From SIG607 sp045592625 (GTDB taxonomy: Bacteria > Bacillota > Clostridia > Oscillospirales > Acutalibacteraceae): DNA of 64,000 bases. The position numbers and the translations under genes were made by a program. The stretch lies in NCBI GenBank assembly GCA_045592625.1, contig JAZNVC010000004.1:1-64000 (forward strand), written 5' to 3'. This document shows, piece by piece, positions 1 to 9,000 of the stretch. The notes under the pieces were generated by a model. That model saw only the letters and a program-made list of their open reading frames with translations, did no database searches and had not been told where the DNA came from. How positions within the stretch are numbered: position 1 is the stretch's first letter; every line of letters starts with the position of its first letter.

Positions 1-78
1 TAGATAATAATAGTAGGTATCAACGCCGTTATCGTTTATAAGCATACCGTAGGCAGTGCCGTTTTCACTAACTTTATT
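1..78 (-). pseudogene. Open-frame fragment at the left edge, possibly an RHS-type tail
   Basis: On the minus strand a frame is open from position 78 to the window edge (26 codons), just after two in-frame stops. It reads like part of a glycine/tyrosine-rich secreted protein, with a run TYYYYL preceded by NDNGVD, which resembles the end of RHS/YD-repeat proteins. No start codon with a ribosome site is visible, so this looks like a broken 5' end rather than a functional gene start. The family guess is weak. Confidence 0.25.
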
Positions 79-414
79 TTATCATATTTGTTTTTGGTTT
101 TCAATGCCTTCTATTCACTTTCTTCTATATATTATAACGAAGCAAAGGGGCAAAAAGGGGACAAGAATTTTCAAAAAATAAAAAAATTAGCAGTCTGAAC
201 AAAGAAAAACTGCTGATTTTGTGTAAATTTACACTGTTTTTTGTTTATTTTTGTTTGTTTTAGCCTGTTTTTTGCTTTTTTTCTTAGTGATTATTCCGTT
301 GTGGAAGTTCTTAGTGCCGTACCGTGAACAAAGCTACATTTACAGAGTCCATATTTTTGCAAAATCATACAAAAAATATTGATATATTTCACTGTATTTT
401 TACACTATAATTTC
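79..414. other. Non-coding stretch before the purE promoter
   Basis: AT-rich sequence with no open frame of interest. It contains one small inverted repeat (agcagt at 189-194, actgct at 209-214) that could be a weak terminator. Nothing else was recognised. Confidence 0.5.
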
Positions 415-443
415 TTGACATATAATCGCATATAATATATAAT
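415..443 (+). promoter_or_regulatory. Consensus sigma-A promoter of the purine operon
   Basis: The -35 box TTGACA (415-420) and -10 box TATAAT (438-443) both match the consensus perfectly, with a 17-bp spacer. Transcription should start near 450, about 20 bases before the riboswitch aptamer. Confidence 0.85.
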
Positions 444-463
444 TAATCTGTAATAAATCAAAA

Positions 464-536
464 GCTTTTTGCAACTGACGGATTAGCGGTTTACCGCATG
501 GGAGCATTAAGTGTTTTTTATGTCGACCGTCTGGGC
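464..536 (+). promoter_or_regulatory. ZTP (pfl) riboswitch aptamer upstream of purE
   Basis: The leader holds the conserved blocks of the ZTP/ZMP riboswitch: ACTGACGGA at 474-482, a hairpin gcggt-tt-accgc (486-497) followed by ATGGGA, and the 3' block CGACCGTCTGGGCA at 524-537. ACGG near 478 pairs with CCGT near 527, and 464-472 can pair imperfectly with 504-512 to form the outer helix. ZTP riboswitches sense ZMP/ZTP, the AICAR derivatives that build up when 10-formyl-THF is short, and usually switch on purine and one-carbon genes. Here the aptamer overlaps a terminator and precedes purE and, eight genes on, fhs. The assignment rests on motif recognition, not a covariance search. Confidence 0.85.
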
Positions 537-568
537 AGTTCCGCATTTTTACGGGACTGCTTTATTTT
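535..568 (+). terminator. Expression-platform terminator of the ZTP riboswitch
   Basis: The stem gcagttccg (535-543) pairs with cgggactgc (552-560) with one G-U pair and is followed by TTTATTTT. Its 5' arm overlaps the last conserved bases of the aptamer, so ligand binding would prevent the terminator and allow read-through into purE. Confidence 0.85.
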
Positions 569-593
569 GTATAAAAGCGGATAGGAGAACTCT

Positions 594-1085
594 ATGAAAA
601 AAGTAGGAATTCTTATGGGAAGCGACAGTGACCTTCCCGTAGTACAAAAGGCTATTGATACCTTAAAAGAACTGGATATTCCTTTTGAGGTTCACGTATA
701 TTCCGCACACCGTACACCCGTACAGGTTAGAGAATTTACCGAAAATGCAAGAGCAAACGGCTTTGGTGCTATTATATGTGCTGCAGGAAAGGCAGCCCAC
801 CTTGCAGGTGCTGTTGCCGCCGCTACAACCCTACCCGTTATCGGCATTCCCGTTAAGTCTTCTACCCTTGACGGTCTTGACGCACTGCTTTCCACAGTAC
901 AAATGCCCTCCGGCATTCCTGTTGCAACCGTTGCAATTGACGGTGCCGCAAACGCAGCTTTACTTGCCGCACAAATCATTGCCGTAGGTGATGAGGCTTT
1001 AGGCAAAAGACTGGACGAGCAAAGAGCAACTGCAGCCACTAAGGTGCTGGAGAAAAACGATATTATTTCAAAGCAGTATATGTAA
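594..1085 (+). CDS. purE: N5-carboxyaminoimidazole ribonucleotide mutase PurE
   Basis: 163 residues, the normal length for class I PurE, which converts N5-CAIR to CAIR in purine synthesis. The N-terminal MGSDSDLP motif (residues 8-15) and the SAHRTP motif (38-43) that bind substrate are intact, as is the GKAAHLAGAVAA block that forms the octamer core. A PurK partner would be expected, but it is not in this window. It is the first gene of the operon, with AGGAGAA a few bases before the ATG. The riboswitch and terminator directly upstream make it the entry point for regulation of the whole operon. Confidence 0.97.
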   Translation: MKKVGILMGSDSDLPVVQKAIDTLKELDIPFEVHVYSAHRTPVQVREFTENARANGFGAIICAAGKAAHLAGAVAAATTLPVIGIPVKSSTLDGLDALLSTVQMPSGIPVATVAIDGAANAALLAAQIIAVGDEALGKRLDEQRATAATKVLEKNDIISKQYM

Positions 1086-1127
1086 ACAACCCTTCTCCGA
1101 TTTAAAGTCGGAGAATTCGTTGTTTTT
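1086..1127 (+). terminator. Hairpin between purE and purM, terminator-like
   Basis: A stem TTCTCCGA/TCGGAGAA, extended by AACAAC/GTTGTT, starts at the base after the purE stop and runs into a T tract at 1123-1127. It could attenuate expression of the downstream genes or protect the purE message. A second small hairpin, GCCGA (1156-1160) with TCGGC (1171-1175), lies just before the purM ribosome site. Confidence 0.55.
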
Positions 1128-1193
1128 AAAAGTATAAAAAATCATATTAAATACTGCCGATTTTTTATATTCGGCGTGATAAGGAGTAAGATT

Positions 1194-2234
1194 ATGAATA
1201 GTAGTTTCAGCGAAAGTTACAAAGCAGCGGGTGTTGATATCACTGCAGGTTACAAATCTGTAGAGCTTATGAAAAAGCATATCAACCGCACAAAAAACGA
1301 AGGTTGCCTAGACGATGTAGGCGGTTTTGGCGGTTGCTTTGGTCTTGACCTTACAGGAATAACCGAGCCGGTACTGGTTAGCGGTACCGACGGCGTTGGT
1401 ACAAAAATCAAACTTGCTATGCTTCTCGATAGGCACGATACCATTGGTATTGACTGCGTAGCTATGTGTGCAAACGATATTATTTGTTGCGGTGCAAAAC
1501 CTCTTTTCTTCCTAGACTATATTGCCTGTGGCAAAAACATCCCCGAAAAGATTGCAGACATAGTAGGCGGTGTAGCAGAAGGCTGTGTTCAGGCAGGCTG
1601 TGCCCTTATCGGCGGTGAAACTGCAGAGCATCCCGGTCTTATGCCCGAAGAAGATTATGACCTTGCCGGATATTGCACAGGTGTTGTTGATAAATCTAAG
1701 ATACTTGATAAAAACTCCGTAAAGGAAGGCGATGTAATTATCGCTCTTGCCTCAACAGGTGTTCATTCCAACGGTTTTTCTTTAGTCAGAAAGGTATTTG
1801 ATATTGAAAACGCCGACCTTACCACACCCGTAGAAGACCTTGAAGGAAAAAGTCTTGGAGAAACACTTTTAACCCCCACAAAGATTTACGTTAAGAGTAT
1901 GCTTGCACTTATGAAGGAAATTACGGTTAAATCTGTATCTCACATCACAGGCGGCGGATTCTATGAGAATATTCCCAGAAGTCTTCCACAAGGCTTTGGT
2001 GCTAAAATCAAAAAGAGTGACGTTAGAATTCTTCCTATCTTCAAATATATAGAAAAGGTTGGCAACATTCCCGAAAGAGATATGTTTAATACCTTTAATA
2101 TGGGTGTAGGTATGATTGCCGTAGTAAACAAAGAAGATGCCGAAAAGGCAGTAGAAATACTTAAGGCTAACGGCGAGGATGCTTACATAATCGGTGAAAT
2201 CGTTAAAAGCGAAACAGAGGTAGAATTATGGTAA
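1194..2234 (+). CDS. purM: Phosphoribosylformylglycinamidine cyclo-ligase (AIR synthetase)
   Basis: 346 residues, typical for PurM, which closes FGAM to AIR using ATP. The glycine-rich segment DDVGGFGG and GTDGVGTK, the DCVAMCANDI helix and GGETAEHPG are family landmarks. The open frame reaches back to 1176, but AAGGAGTAAG at 1181-1190 points to the ATG at 1194. The 3' end overlaps purN by 7 bases, so the two are translationally coupled. Confidence 0.97.
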   Translation: MNSSFSESYKAAGVDITAGYKSVELMKKHINRTKNEGCLDDVGGFGGCFGLDLTGITEPVLVSGTDGVGTKIKLAMLLDRHDTIGIDCVAMCANDIICCGAKPLFFLDYIACGKNIPEKIADIVGGVAEGCVQAGCALIGGETAEHPGLMPEEDYDLAGYCTGVVDKSKILDKNSVKEGDVIIALASTGVHSNGFSLVRKVFDIENADLTTPVEDLEGKSLGETLLTPTKIYVKSMLALMKEITVKSVSHITGGGFYENIPRSLPQGFGAKIKKSDVRILPIFKYIEKVGNIPERDMFNTFNMGVGMIAVVNKEDAEKAVEILKANGEDAYIIGEIVKSETEVELW

Positions 2235-2824
2235 AGGCCCGTATAGCAGTTCTTGTTTCGGGCGGCGGCACAAATCTTCAGGCACTTATTGATGCCCAAA
2301 ACAGCGGTATTATAAAAAGCGGTGAAATTACCCTTGTTATTTCGAATAACCCCGATGCCTTTGCTCTTACCCGTGCAAAGAATGTAAATATTGATACTTT
2401 GGTTATTGAGAAAAAGGGCAACCCGAATTTTGAAGACCATATAATTGAGGCTTTGGAGAACAACCGCACCGATTTAATCGTTCTTGCAGGCTTTATGTGT
2501 ATTTTAAGCGAGAAATTCACCAAAAAATACGAAAACCGCATACTAAACGTTCACCCCTCCCTTATTCCCTCTTTCTGCGGCGAAGGTTTTTATGGACTAA
2601 AGGTTCACCAAGCCGCACTCAGTTACGGAGTTAAGGTTACGGGTGCAACTGTGCATTTTGTAAACGAAATTCCCGACGGCGGCAAAATCATTCTTCAAAA
2701 AGCTGTTAACATTGAAGAGGGAGACACCCCCGAAATTTTACAAAAGCGAGTTATGGAACAGGCTGAATGGAAAATACTTCCCGAAGCCGTTGAAAAAATC
2801 AGCAAAACCTTCATAAAGGAGTAA
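2228..2824 (+). CDS. purN: Phosphoribosylglycinamide formyltransferase PurN
   Basis: 198 residues. It transfers a formyl group from 10-formyl-THF to GAR. The N-terminal VSGGGTNLQAL phosphate-binding motif and the catalytic LNVHPSLIPSF block (Asn-His) are present, as is TGATVHFV near residue 140. The start overlaps the end of purM. The cofactor is presumably made by Fhs, the last gene of this operon, which uses formate. Confidence 0.97.
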   Translation: MVKARIAVLVSGGGTNLQALIDAQNSGIIKSGEITLVISNNPDAFALTRAKNVNIDTLVIEKKGNPNFEDHIIEALENNRTDLIVLAGFMCILSEKFTKKYENRILNVHPSLIPSFCGEGFYGLKVHQAALSYGVKVTGATVHFVNEIPDGGKIILQKAVNIEEGDTPEILQKRVMEQAEWKILPEAVEKISKTFIKE

Positions 2825-2829
2825 AAAAT

Positions 2830-3561
2830 ATGAGCAATATTTATAATCTTGAAATTCTTCTTAAAGAAAACTCTTATCCTGGCAGAGGTATTGTCATAGG
2901 CAAATCTGCTGACGGCAAAAGCGCACTTATTGCTTATTTTATTATGGGCAGAAGTGAAAACAGCCGTAACCGTATTTTTGAAGAATTTGAAAACGGTATG
3001 CGTACAAAAGCATTTGACGAAAGCAAACTTACCGACCCCAGTCTTATAATCTATAATCCTTATCTGGCTTACGGTGATATTGATATCATTACCAACGGCG
3101 ACCAGACCAACACAATTTATGATTTTGTTACAAATGATGCAAGTGACCCCTTTGCCTTTGAAGCGGCTCTTAACACCCGTGAATTTGAGCCAGATGCTCC
3201 TAACTTTACTCCCAGAATTTCGGGTATCTGCTACTACGATTTTGATAAGGCGGATTTCTCCTATAAAATGTCTATTTTAAAGAGTGCCGACGGTAATCCG
3301 GACGCCTGTCAAAGATACACATTCGCATATTCTCCCATTCAGAGCAAGGGACATTTCATTCACACATATAAATGCGACGGCAACCCCATTCCTTCATTCT
3401 ACGGCGAACCCGAAGCAGTTGTTCTTCCTAACAGTGCAAAGGATTTAGCCGATATGATATGGAGCAGTCTGAACGCAGATAACAAGGTTTCCCTTTTTGT
3501 TCGTCAGGTTTGTCTTGAAACAGGCGAAGCAACAAACATTGTTATAAATAAGAATAAATAA
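2830..3561 (+). CDS. purO: IMP cyclohydrolase of the PurO type
   Basis: 243 residues, a stand-alone IMP cyclohydrolase of the family first known from archaea (PF07826). It should close FAICAR to IMP, the last step of the pathway. The N-terminal SYPGRGIVIG and IMGRSENSRNRIF segments match the family signature. It starts 5 bases after purN with its own ribosome site and ends 13 bases before the AICAR transformylase, which has no cyclohydrolase domain. Together these two genes replace the usual bifunctional PurH. The function is inferred from family and position. Confidence 0.88.
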   Translation: MSNIYNLEILLKENSYPGRGIVIGKSADGKSALIAYFIMGRSENSRNRIFEEFENGMRTKAFDESKLTDPSLIIYNPYLAYGDIDIITNGDQTNTIYDFVTNDASDPFAFEAALNTREFEPDAPNFTPRISGICYYDFDKADFSYKMSILKSADGNPDACQRYTFAYSPIQSKGHFIHTYKCDGNPIPSFYGEPEAVVLPNSAKDLADMIWSSLNADNKVSLFVRQVCLETGEATNIVINKNK

Positions 3562-3574
3562 TTCGGAGGCTAAT

Positions 3575-4759
3575 ATGAAAGAGTTTGAACTTAAATACGG
3601 TTGTAACCCCAACCAAAAACCTGCAAAAATATTTATGCACGACTCAAGTGAACTTCCCATTGAAATTTTAAACGGCCGTCCCGGTTACATCAACTTTCTT
3701 GATGCCTTCAATTCTTGGCAGCTTGTAAAGGAACTTAAAGAAGCACTCGGTATGCCCGCAGTTACTTCCTTTAAGCACGTTAGCCCCACTTCAGCCGCTA
3801 TCGGCCTTCCCCTTTCCGAAAAGCTTAAAAAGGCTTGCTTTGTTGATGATATCGAAGGCCTTGACCAGTCTCCCCTTGCCTGTGCTTATGCAAGAGCAAG
3901 AGGTACCGACAGAATGTGTTCTTTCGGTGACTGGGTAGCTCTCAGCGACGTTTGTGACGTTACCACCGCACTTATGATTAAAAGAGAGGTTAGCGACGGT
4001 ATTATTGCACCCGGTTTTGAGCCTGAAGCCCTTGAAATTTTAAAATCCAAGAGAAAAGGCACTTATAATATTGTAAAAATCGATCCTGATTTTGTTCCTG
4101 CTCCCGTTGAGCACAAGCAAGTTTACGGTATTACTTTTGAACAGGGCAGAAACGAGTTCATGATTAATAAAGAACTTCTTTCTAACGTTGTTACCGATAA
4201 AAAGGAAATGCCTGAAAGTGCAATAAGAGACCTTATTATTTCTCTTATTACCCTTAAATATACTCAGTCCAACTCTGTATGCTTTGCAGTTGACGGACAG
4301 GCTATAGGTGTTGGTGCTGGTCAGCAGTCACGTGTTCACTGCACCCGTCTTGCAGGCGGTAAGGCTGATACCTGGTTCTTACGTCAGCACGACAAGGTTT
4401 TAAATCTACCCTTTAAGGATACACTGGGCAGACCCGACAGAGACAACGTTATCGACGGTTATATTAACCAAAACGAAGAAGATGTATGTGCCGACGGAAA
4501 CTGGCAGAAATACTTTACGGTTCAGCCCGAACGCTTCACTATGGAAGAACAGAGAGCATATCTTGACACAATAAGCGGTGTAGCACTGGGCAGTGATGCC
4601 TTCTTCCCCTTTGATGATAATATTGAACGTGCTAAAAAGAGCGGTGTCTCCTACATAGCAGAACCCGGCGGTTCTATAAGAGACGACGTTGTTATTGATT
4701 GCTGTAACAAATACGGCATTTCTATGGCATTTACCGGAATGAGACTTTTCCATCATTAA
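3575..4759 (+). CDS. purH: AICAR formyltransferase without an IMP cyclohydrolase domain
   Basis: 394 residues that cover only the AICARFT part of PurH; the N-terminal MGS-like cyclohydrolase domain (about 200 residues in the fused protein) is absent. The catalytic lysine-histidine pair is in SFKHVSPTSAAIG (residues 65-77), and the substrate-binding blocks SVCFAVDGQAIGVGAGQQSR and SDAFFPFDDNIERA are intact. It uses 10-formyl-THF to turn AICAR into FAICAR, which the neighbouring PurO protein would cyclise. TCGGAGG before the ATG is a strong ribosome site. Confidence 0.95.
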   Translation: MKEFELKYGCNPNQKPAKIFMHDSSELPIEILNGRPGYINFLDAFNSWQLVKELKEALGMPAVTSFKHVSPTSAAIGLPLSEKLKKACFVDDIEGLDQSPLACAYARARGTDRMCSFGDWVALSDVCDVTTALMIKREVSDGIIAPGFEPEALEILKSKRKGTYNIVKIDPDFVPAPVEHKQVYGITFEQGRNEFMINKELLSNVVTDKKEMPESAIRDLIISLITLKYTQSNSVCFAVDGQAIGVGAGQQSRVHCTRLAGGKADTWFLRQHDKVLNLPFKDTLGRPDRDNVIDGYINQNEEDVCADGNWQKYFTVQPERFTMEEQRAYLDTISGVALGSDAFFPFDDNIERAKKSGVSYIAEPGGSIRDDVVIDCCNKYGISMAFTGMRLFHH

Positions 4760-4774
4760 TAGGAGATAAAAAAT

Positions 4775-6037
4775 ATGAAAGTTGCTGTTATTGGTAGCGG
4801 AGGAAGAGAGCATACCATTATAAAAAAGTTAAAGGAAAGCTCTAAAATTGATGAAATTTTTGCTATTCCCGGAAACGGCGGTATGAGTGAAGCTACTCTC
4901 GTTCCAATTCCCGTTACAGAAATTGATAAAATTTGCAAATTTGCAAAGGAAAATAAAATCGACTACGTTGTAGTTGCTCCCGACGACCCGTTGGTTGCAG
5001 GTATGGTTGATGCCTTAAATGCCGTTGGTATTTCCTGCTTCGGTCCAAACAAGGATGCCGCAATTATTGAAGGCAGTAAAGTGTTTTCCAAAAACCTTAT
5101 GAAAAAATACGGTATCCCCACCGCCGCTTACGGTGTATATAGCAATGCAGAGGATGCTCTTGAATATATTAAAACTGCTCCTCTTCCCACCGTTATTAAA
5201 GCCGACGGACTAGCACTCGGCAAGGGTGTAATAATAGCCGAAACCAGAAAAGAAGCAGAGGATGCAGTTCGCTGCATTATGGAGGATAAGGTTTTCGGTG
5301 CTTCGGGCAATAACATTGTTATTGAAGAATTTTTAACCGGCCCCGAGGTTTCGGTTCTTGCCTTTACAGACGGTGTAACCCTTGTTCCTATGGTTTCAGC
5401 TATGGACCACAAACGTGCTAAAGACGGGGATACAGGACTAAACACAGGCGGTATGGGTACTATTGCTCCCAACCCTTACTACACAGAAAATATAGCAAAT
5501 ATTTGTATGGACGAAATCTTTATTCCTACCATACGTGCTATGGAAAAAGAGGGACGTACCTTTAAGGGTTGTTTGTTCTTTGGTCTTATGATAACCGAAG
5601 ACGGTCCCAAGGTTATAGAGTATAACTGTCGTTTTGGTGACCCCGAAACTCAGGTTGTCCTTCCCCTTCTTGATAGCGACCTTTTTGAAATTATGTTAGC
5701 CTGTACCAACGGTACACTAAAAAATTGCGAAGTTAAATTCAAGGATGCCGCCGCTTGCTGTGTTGTTATGGCAAGTGATGGTTATCCTCAGAAATATCAA
5801 AGTGGCTTCCCCATCACCGTTGACAGTGATATTGAAGCTACCGTAATATACGCAGGTGCAAAAAAGGACAGCAATACCGTTCTTTCTGCAGGCGGCAGAG
5901 TTTTAGGAGTTAGCGCAGTTGCTCAAGACCTTAAAGCCGCTATTTCTAAGGCATATAAGGAAACCGAAAAGGTTCACTTTGAAAACGCCTACAAGCGAAA
6001 TGACATTGGTGCTAAAGCACTTAAAGCATTAAATTAA
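4775..6037 (+). CDS. purD: Phosphoribosylamine-glycine ligase (GAR synthetase)
   Basis: 420 residues, normal for PurD, an ATP-grasp enzyme joining phosphoribosylamine and glycine. The N-terminal GSGGREHTI motif, the KADGLALGKGV ATP-grasp loop, the NTGGMGTIAP block and the EYNCRFGDPETQ metal/ATP site are all visible. It lies 15 bases after the AICAR transformylase, in the same operon, behind AGGAG. Confidence 0.97.
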   Translation: MKVAVIGSGGREHTIIKKLKESSKIDEIFAIPGNGGMSEATLVPIPVTEIDKICKFAKENKIDYVVVAPDDPLVAGMVDALNAVGISCFGPNKDAAIIEGSKVFSKNLMKKYGIPTAAYGVYSNAEDALEYIKTAPLPTVIKADGLALGKGVIIAETRKEAEDAVRCIMEDKVFGASGNNIVIEEFLTGPEVSVLAFTDGVTLVPMVSAMDHKRAKDGDTGLNTGGMGTIAPNPYYTENIANICMDEIFIPTIRAMEKEGRTFKGCLFFGLMITEDGPKVIEYNCRFGDPETQVVLPLLDSDLFEIMLACTNGTLKNCEVKFKDAAACCVVMASDGYPQKYQSGFPITVDSDIEATVIYAGAKKDSNTVLSAGGRVLGVSAVAQDLKAAISKAYKETEKVHFENAYKRNDIGAKALKALN

Positions 6038-6053
6038 ATAGGATGGATAGATT

Positions 6054-9000
6054 ATGGTTTACCGCATATATGTAGAAAAAAAGGCAGGTCTTGCCGGTGA
6101 GGCTGAGTCCCTTTTAGGCGACATCCGCTCATTCTTAGGCATTAAATCTGCCGAAAGCGTCAGAGTTCTTAACCGCTATGACGTTGAAAATATTGAAGAA
6201 GACCTCTTTAATAAATGTATCAACACAGTTTTCTCCGAGCCTCAGCTTGACAATACTTATGAAAAGTTAAGCTATAACGAAGGTTCATTTTGTTTTGCTG
6301 TTGAGTATCTCCCCGGTCAGTTTGACCAGCGTGCAGACTCCGCCGCACAATGTATACAAATTATATCTAAGGCCGACCGCCCTGACGTTCGTACTGCAAA
6401 GGTTTATATTATTGAAGGTGCTTTAAGCGATGAAGAAAAGGCCGCTATAAAGAAACACCTGATTAACCCTGTTGAAAGCAGAGAAGCCTCTCTTGATACA
6501 GTCGCTACCCTTAAGCGAGAATATGAAATTCCTACCAGTGTTCGCACTCTCGACGGCTTTAACGACTTGGATGAAGAAGGGCTTAAGGAATTTTTAAAGT
6601 CACAAGGACTTGCTATGGACCTTGACGACCTTAAATTCTGTCAGAGTTATTTTAAAAGCGAAGACAGAGACCCCACAATCACCGAAATTAAGATGATTGA
6701 CACATATTGGTCTGACCATTGCCGTCATACAACCTTCCTCACCACTATTGACGAAGCTAAATTTGAGGATGAACTTTTACAGAAAACCTTTGAAGAATAT
6801 CTGCAGGTAAGAAAAGAAATCGGCAGAACCAAGCCCGTTAATCTTATGGATATCGGTACTATTGCCGCTAAATATTTAAAGAAACAGGGCAAACTGGACA
6901 GACTTGACGAATCTGAAGAAATCAACGCTTGCACAGTTAAAATTGACGTTACCATTGACGGCAAAAAAGAACCTTGGTTACTTCTCTTTAAAAATGAAAC
7001 TCACAACCACCCCACCGAAATCGAACCCTTCGGCGGTGCCGCTACCTGTATAGGCGGTGCTATCCGTGACCCCCTTTCAGGCAGAAGCTATGTTTATGCC
7101 GCTATGCGTGTAACAGGTGCGGGAAATCCTCTTGCAAGTCGCAAGGAAACCTTAGAGGGTAAACTTCCCCAAAGGAAAATTGTTACTACCGCTGCTGCAG
7201 GATACAGTTCTTACGGTAATCAGATTGGTCTTGCTACAGGTCAGGTTGACGAAATTTATCACGACGGCTATACCGCTAAGCGTATGGAAATAGGCGCTGT
7301 TGTAGGTGCTGCTCCCGAAGAAAACGTAAGACGCGAAGTTCCCGCAGACGGCGATATTATCATCCTTCTCGGCGGCAGAACAGGTCGTGACGGTTGCGGC
7401 GGTGCTACAGGTTCTTCCAAATCCCACACCATTGAATCGCTGGAAAGCTGCGGTGCAGAGGTTCAAAAGGGTAACGCTCCCGAAGAAAGAAAATTGCAAC
7501 GTCTTTTCAGAAGAAAGGATGCAACCCGCCTTATTAAGCGTTGTAACGACTTTGGTGCAGGCGGAGTTTCGCTTGCTATCGGCGAACTTGCTGTCGGTAT
7601 TGAAATCAACCTTAACGCTGTTCCAAAGAAGTACGACGGTCTTGACGGAACCGAACTTGCAATAAGCGAGTCTCAGGAAAGAATGGCTGTTGTTGTTGAA
7701 AAGGAAAACGTTGAAAAGTTTATTGCTCTTGCTAATGAGGAAAACCTTGAAGCAACAGTAGTTGCAACAGTAAAGGCACAGCCCAGACTGGTTATGTACT
7801 GGAACGGCAAGGATATTGTTAACATAAGCAGAGAATTCCTTAATTCTAACGGTGCTGAAAAGCACATTAACATTGCTCCCGCTAAAATCGAAAATTTTGA
7901 TAAGAAAATTGAAGGTTCCTTTACCGAAAACTACAAAAAAATCGCAACCGACCTTAATATATGTTCAAAGCGTGGTCTTAGTGAACGTTTTGACTCTACC
8001 ATAGGTGCAGGTACAGTTTTAATGCCCTTTGGCGGAAAATATCAACAGACTCCTATTCAGGCTATGGTAAACAAGGTTTCGGTTGAAAACCACCACACAG
8101 ACACCTGTTCTCTTATGGCTTGGGGTTACAATCCATTTATCACCGAAAAAAGCCCCTATCACGGTGCATATATGGCAGTTGTAGAATCGGTATGTAAGCT
8201 TATTGCCACAGGTGCATCCTTCAACGAAGTTTATCTCACTTTCCAAGAGTACTTTGAGCGTCCCGGTAAGGATGCTAAGCGTTGGGGTAAACCTCTTGCT
8301 GCACTTCTCGGTGCATTTAAGGCTCAAAAGGAACTGGGTATTGCCGCTATCGGCGGTAAAGACTCTATGAGCGGTACCTTTGAACACATTGATGTTCCCC
8401 CTACCCTCGTTTCCTTTGCCGTTACTACCGAGCAGGTTGAAAGCATTGTTTCTCCCGAATTTAAAAAAGCAGGAAGCAAGGTAGTTCTTCTTACCTGTAA
8501 ATATAATAAAGATAATCTTCCCGACACCGCTTGTCTTACAAAACTTTTTGCAAAGGTAAGAAAGCTGGTTGACCAAGGCAAAGCCAATGCAATTTATACT
8601 CCCGGCATAGGCGGTATTGCCGAAGCTGTTATGAAGATGGCTATCGGTAACAAGATAGGCTTTAAATTTGCTGATAATATTAGCGTTGAAGACATTTTTG
8701 CTTACAACTACGCTTCCTTTATAATTGAACTTAATGATGATACCGAAATCGGTACTGTTCTCGGTTATACTACCGAAGAAGCAAATCTTGTTCTAAGAGA
8801 TGAAGTTATCGACCTGAATGCTCTTCAGGAAACCTATGAAAACGTGCTTGAAAAGGTTTATCCCTGTAACATTGAACACAAAAGTGCGGCGCCCGAAAAA
8901 TTCTCTTTCACTGCCAAGGAGTATGCTAAACCTAAATTCAGCGTTGCTCGTCCTAAGGTACTTATTCCGGTGTTCCCCGGTACAAACTGTGAGTATGATA

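Noticed and set aside
7152..7865. 237-codon open frame on the minus strand inside purL
   Set aside because: It is antisense to conserved PurL sequence, has cysteine-rich random-looking content and no ribosome site.
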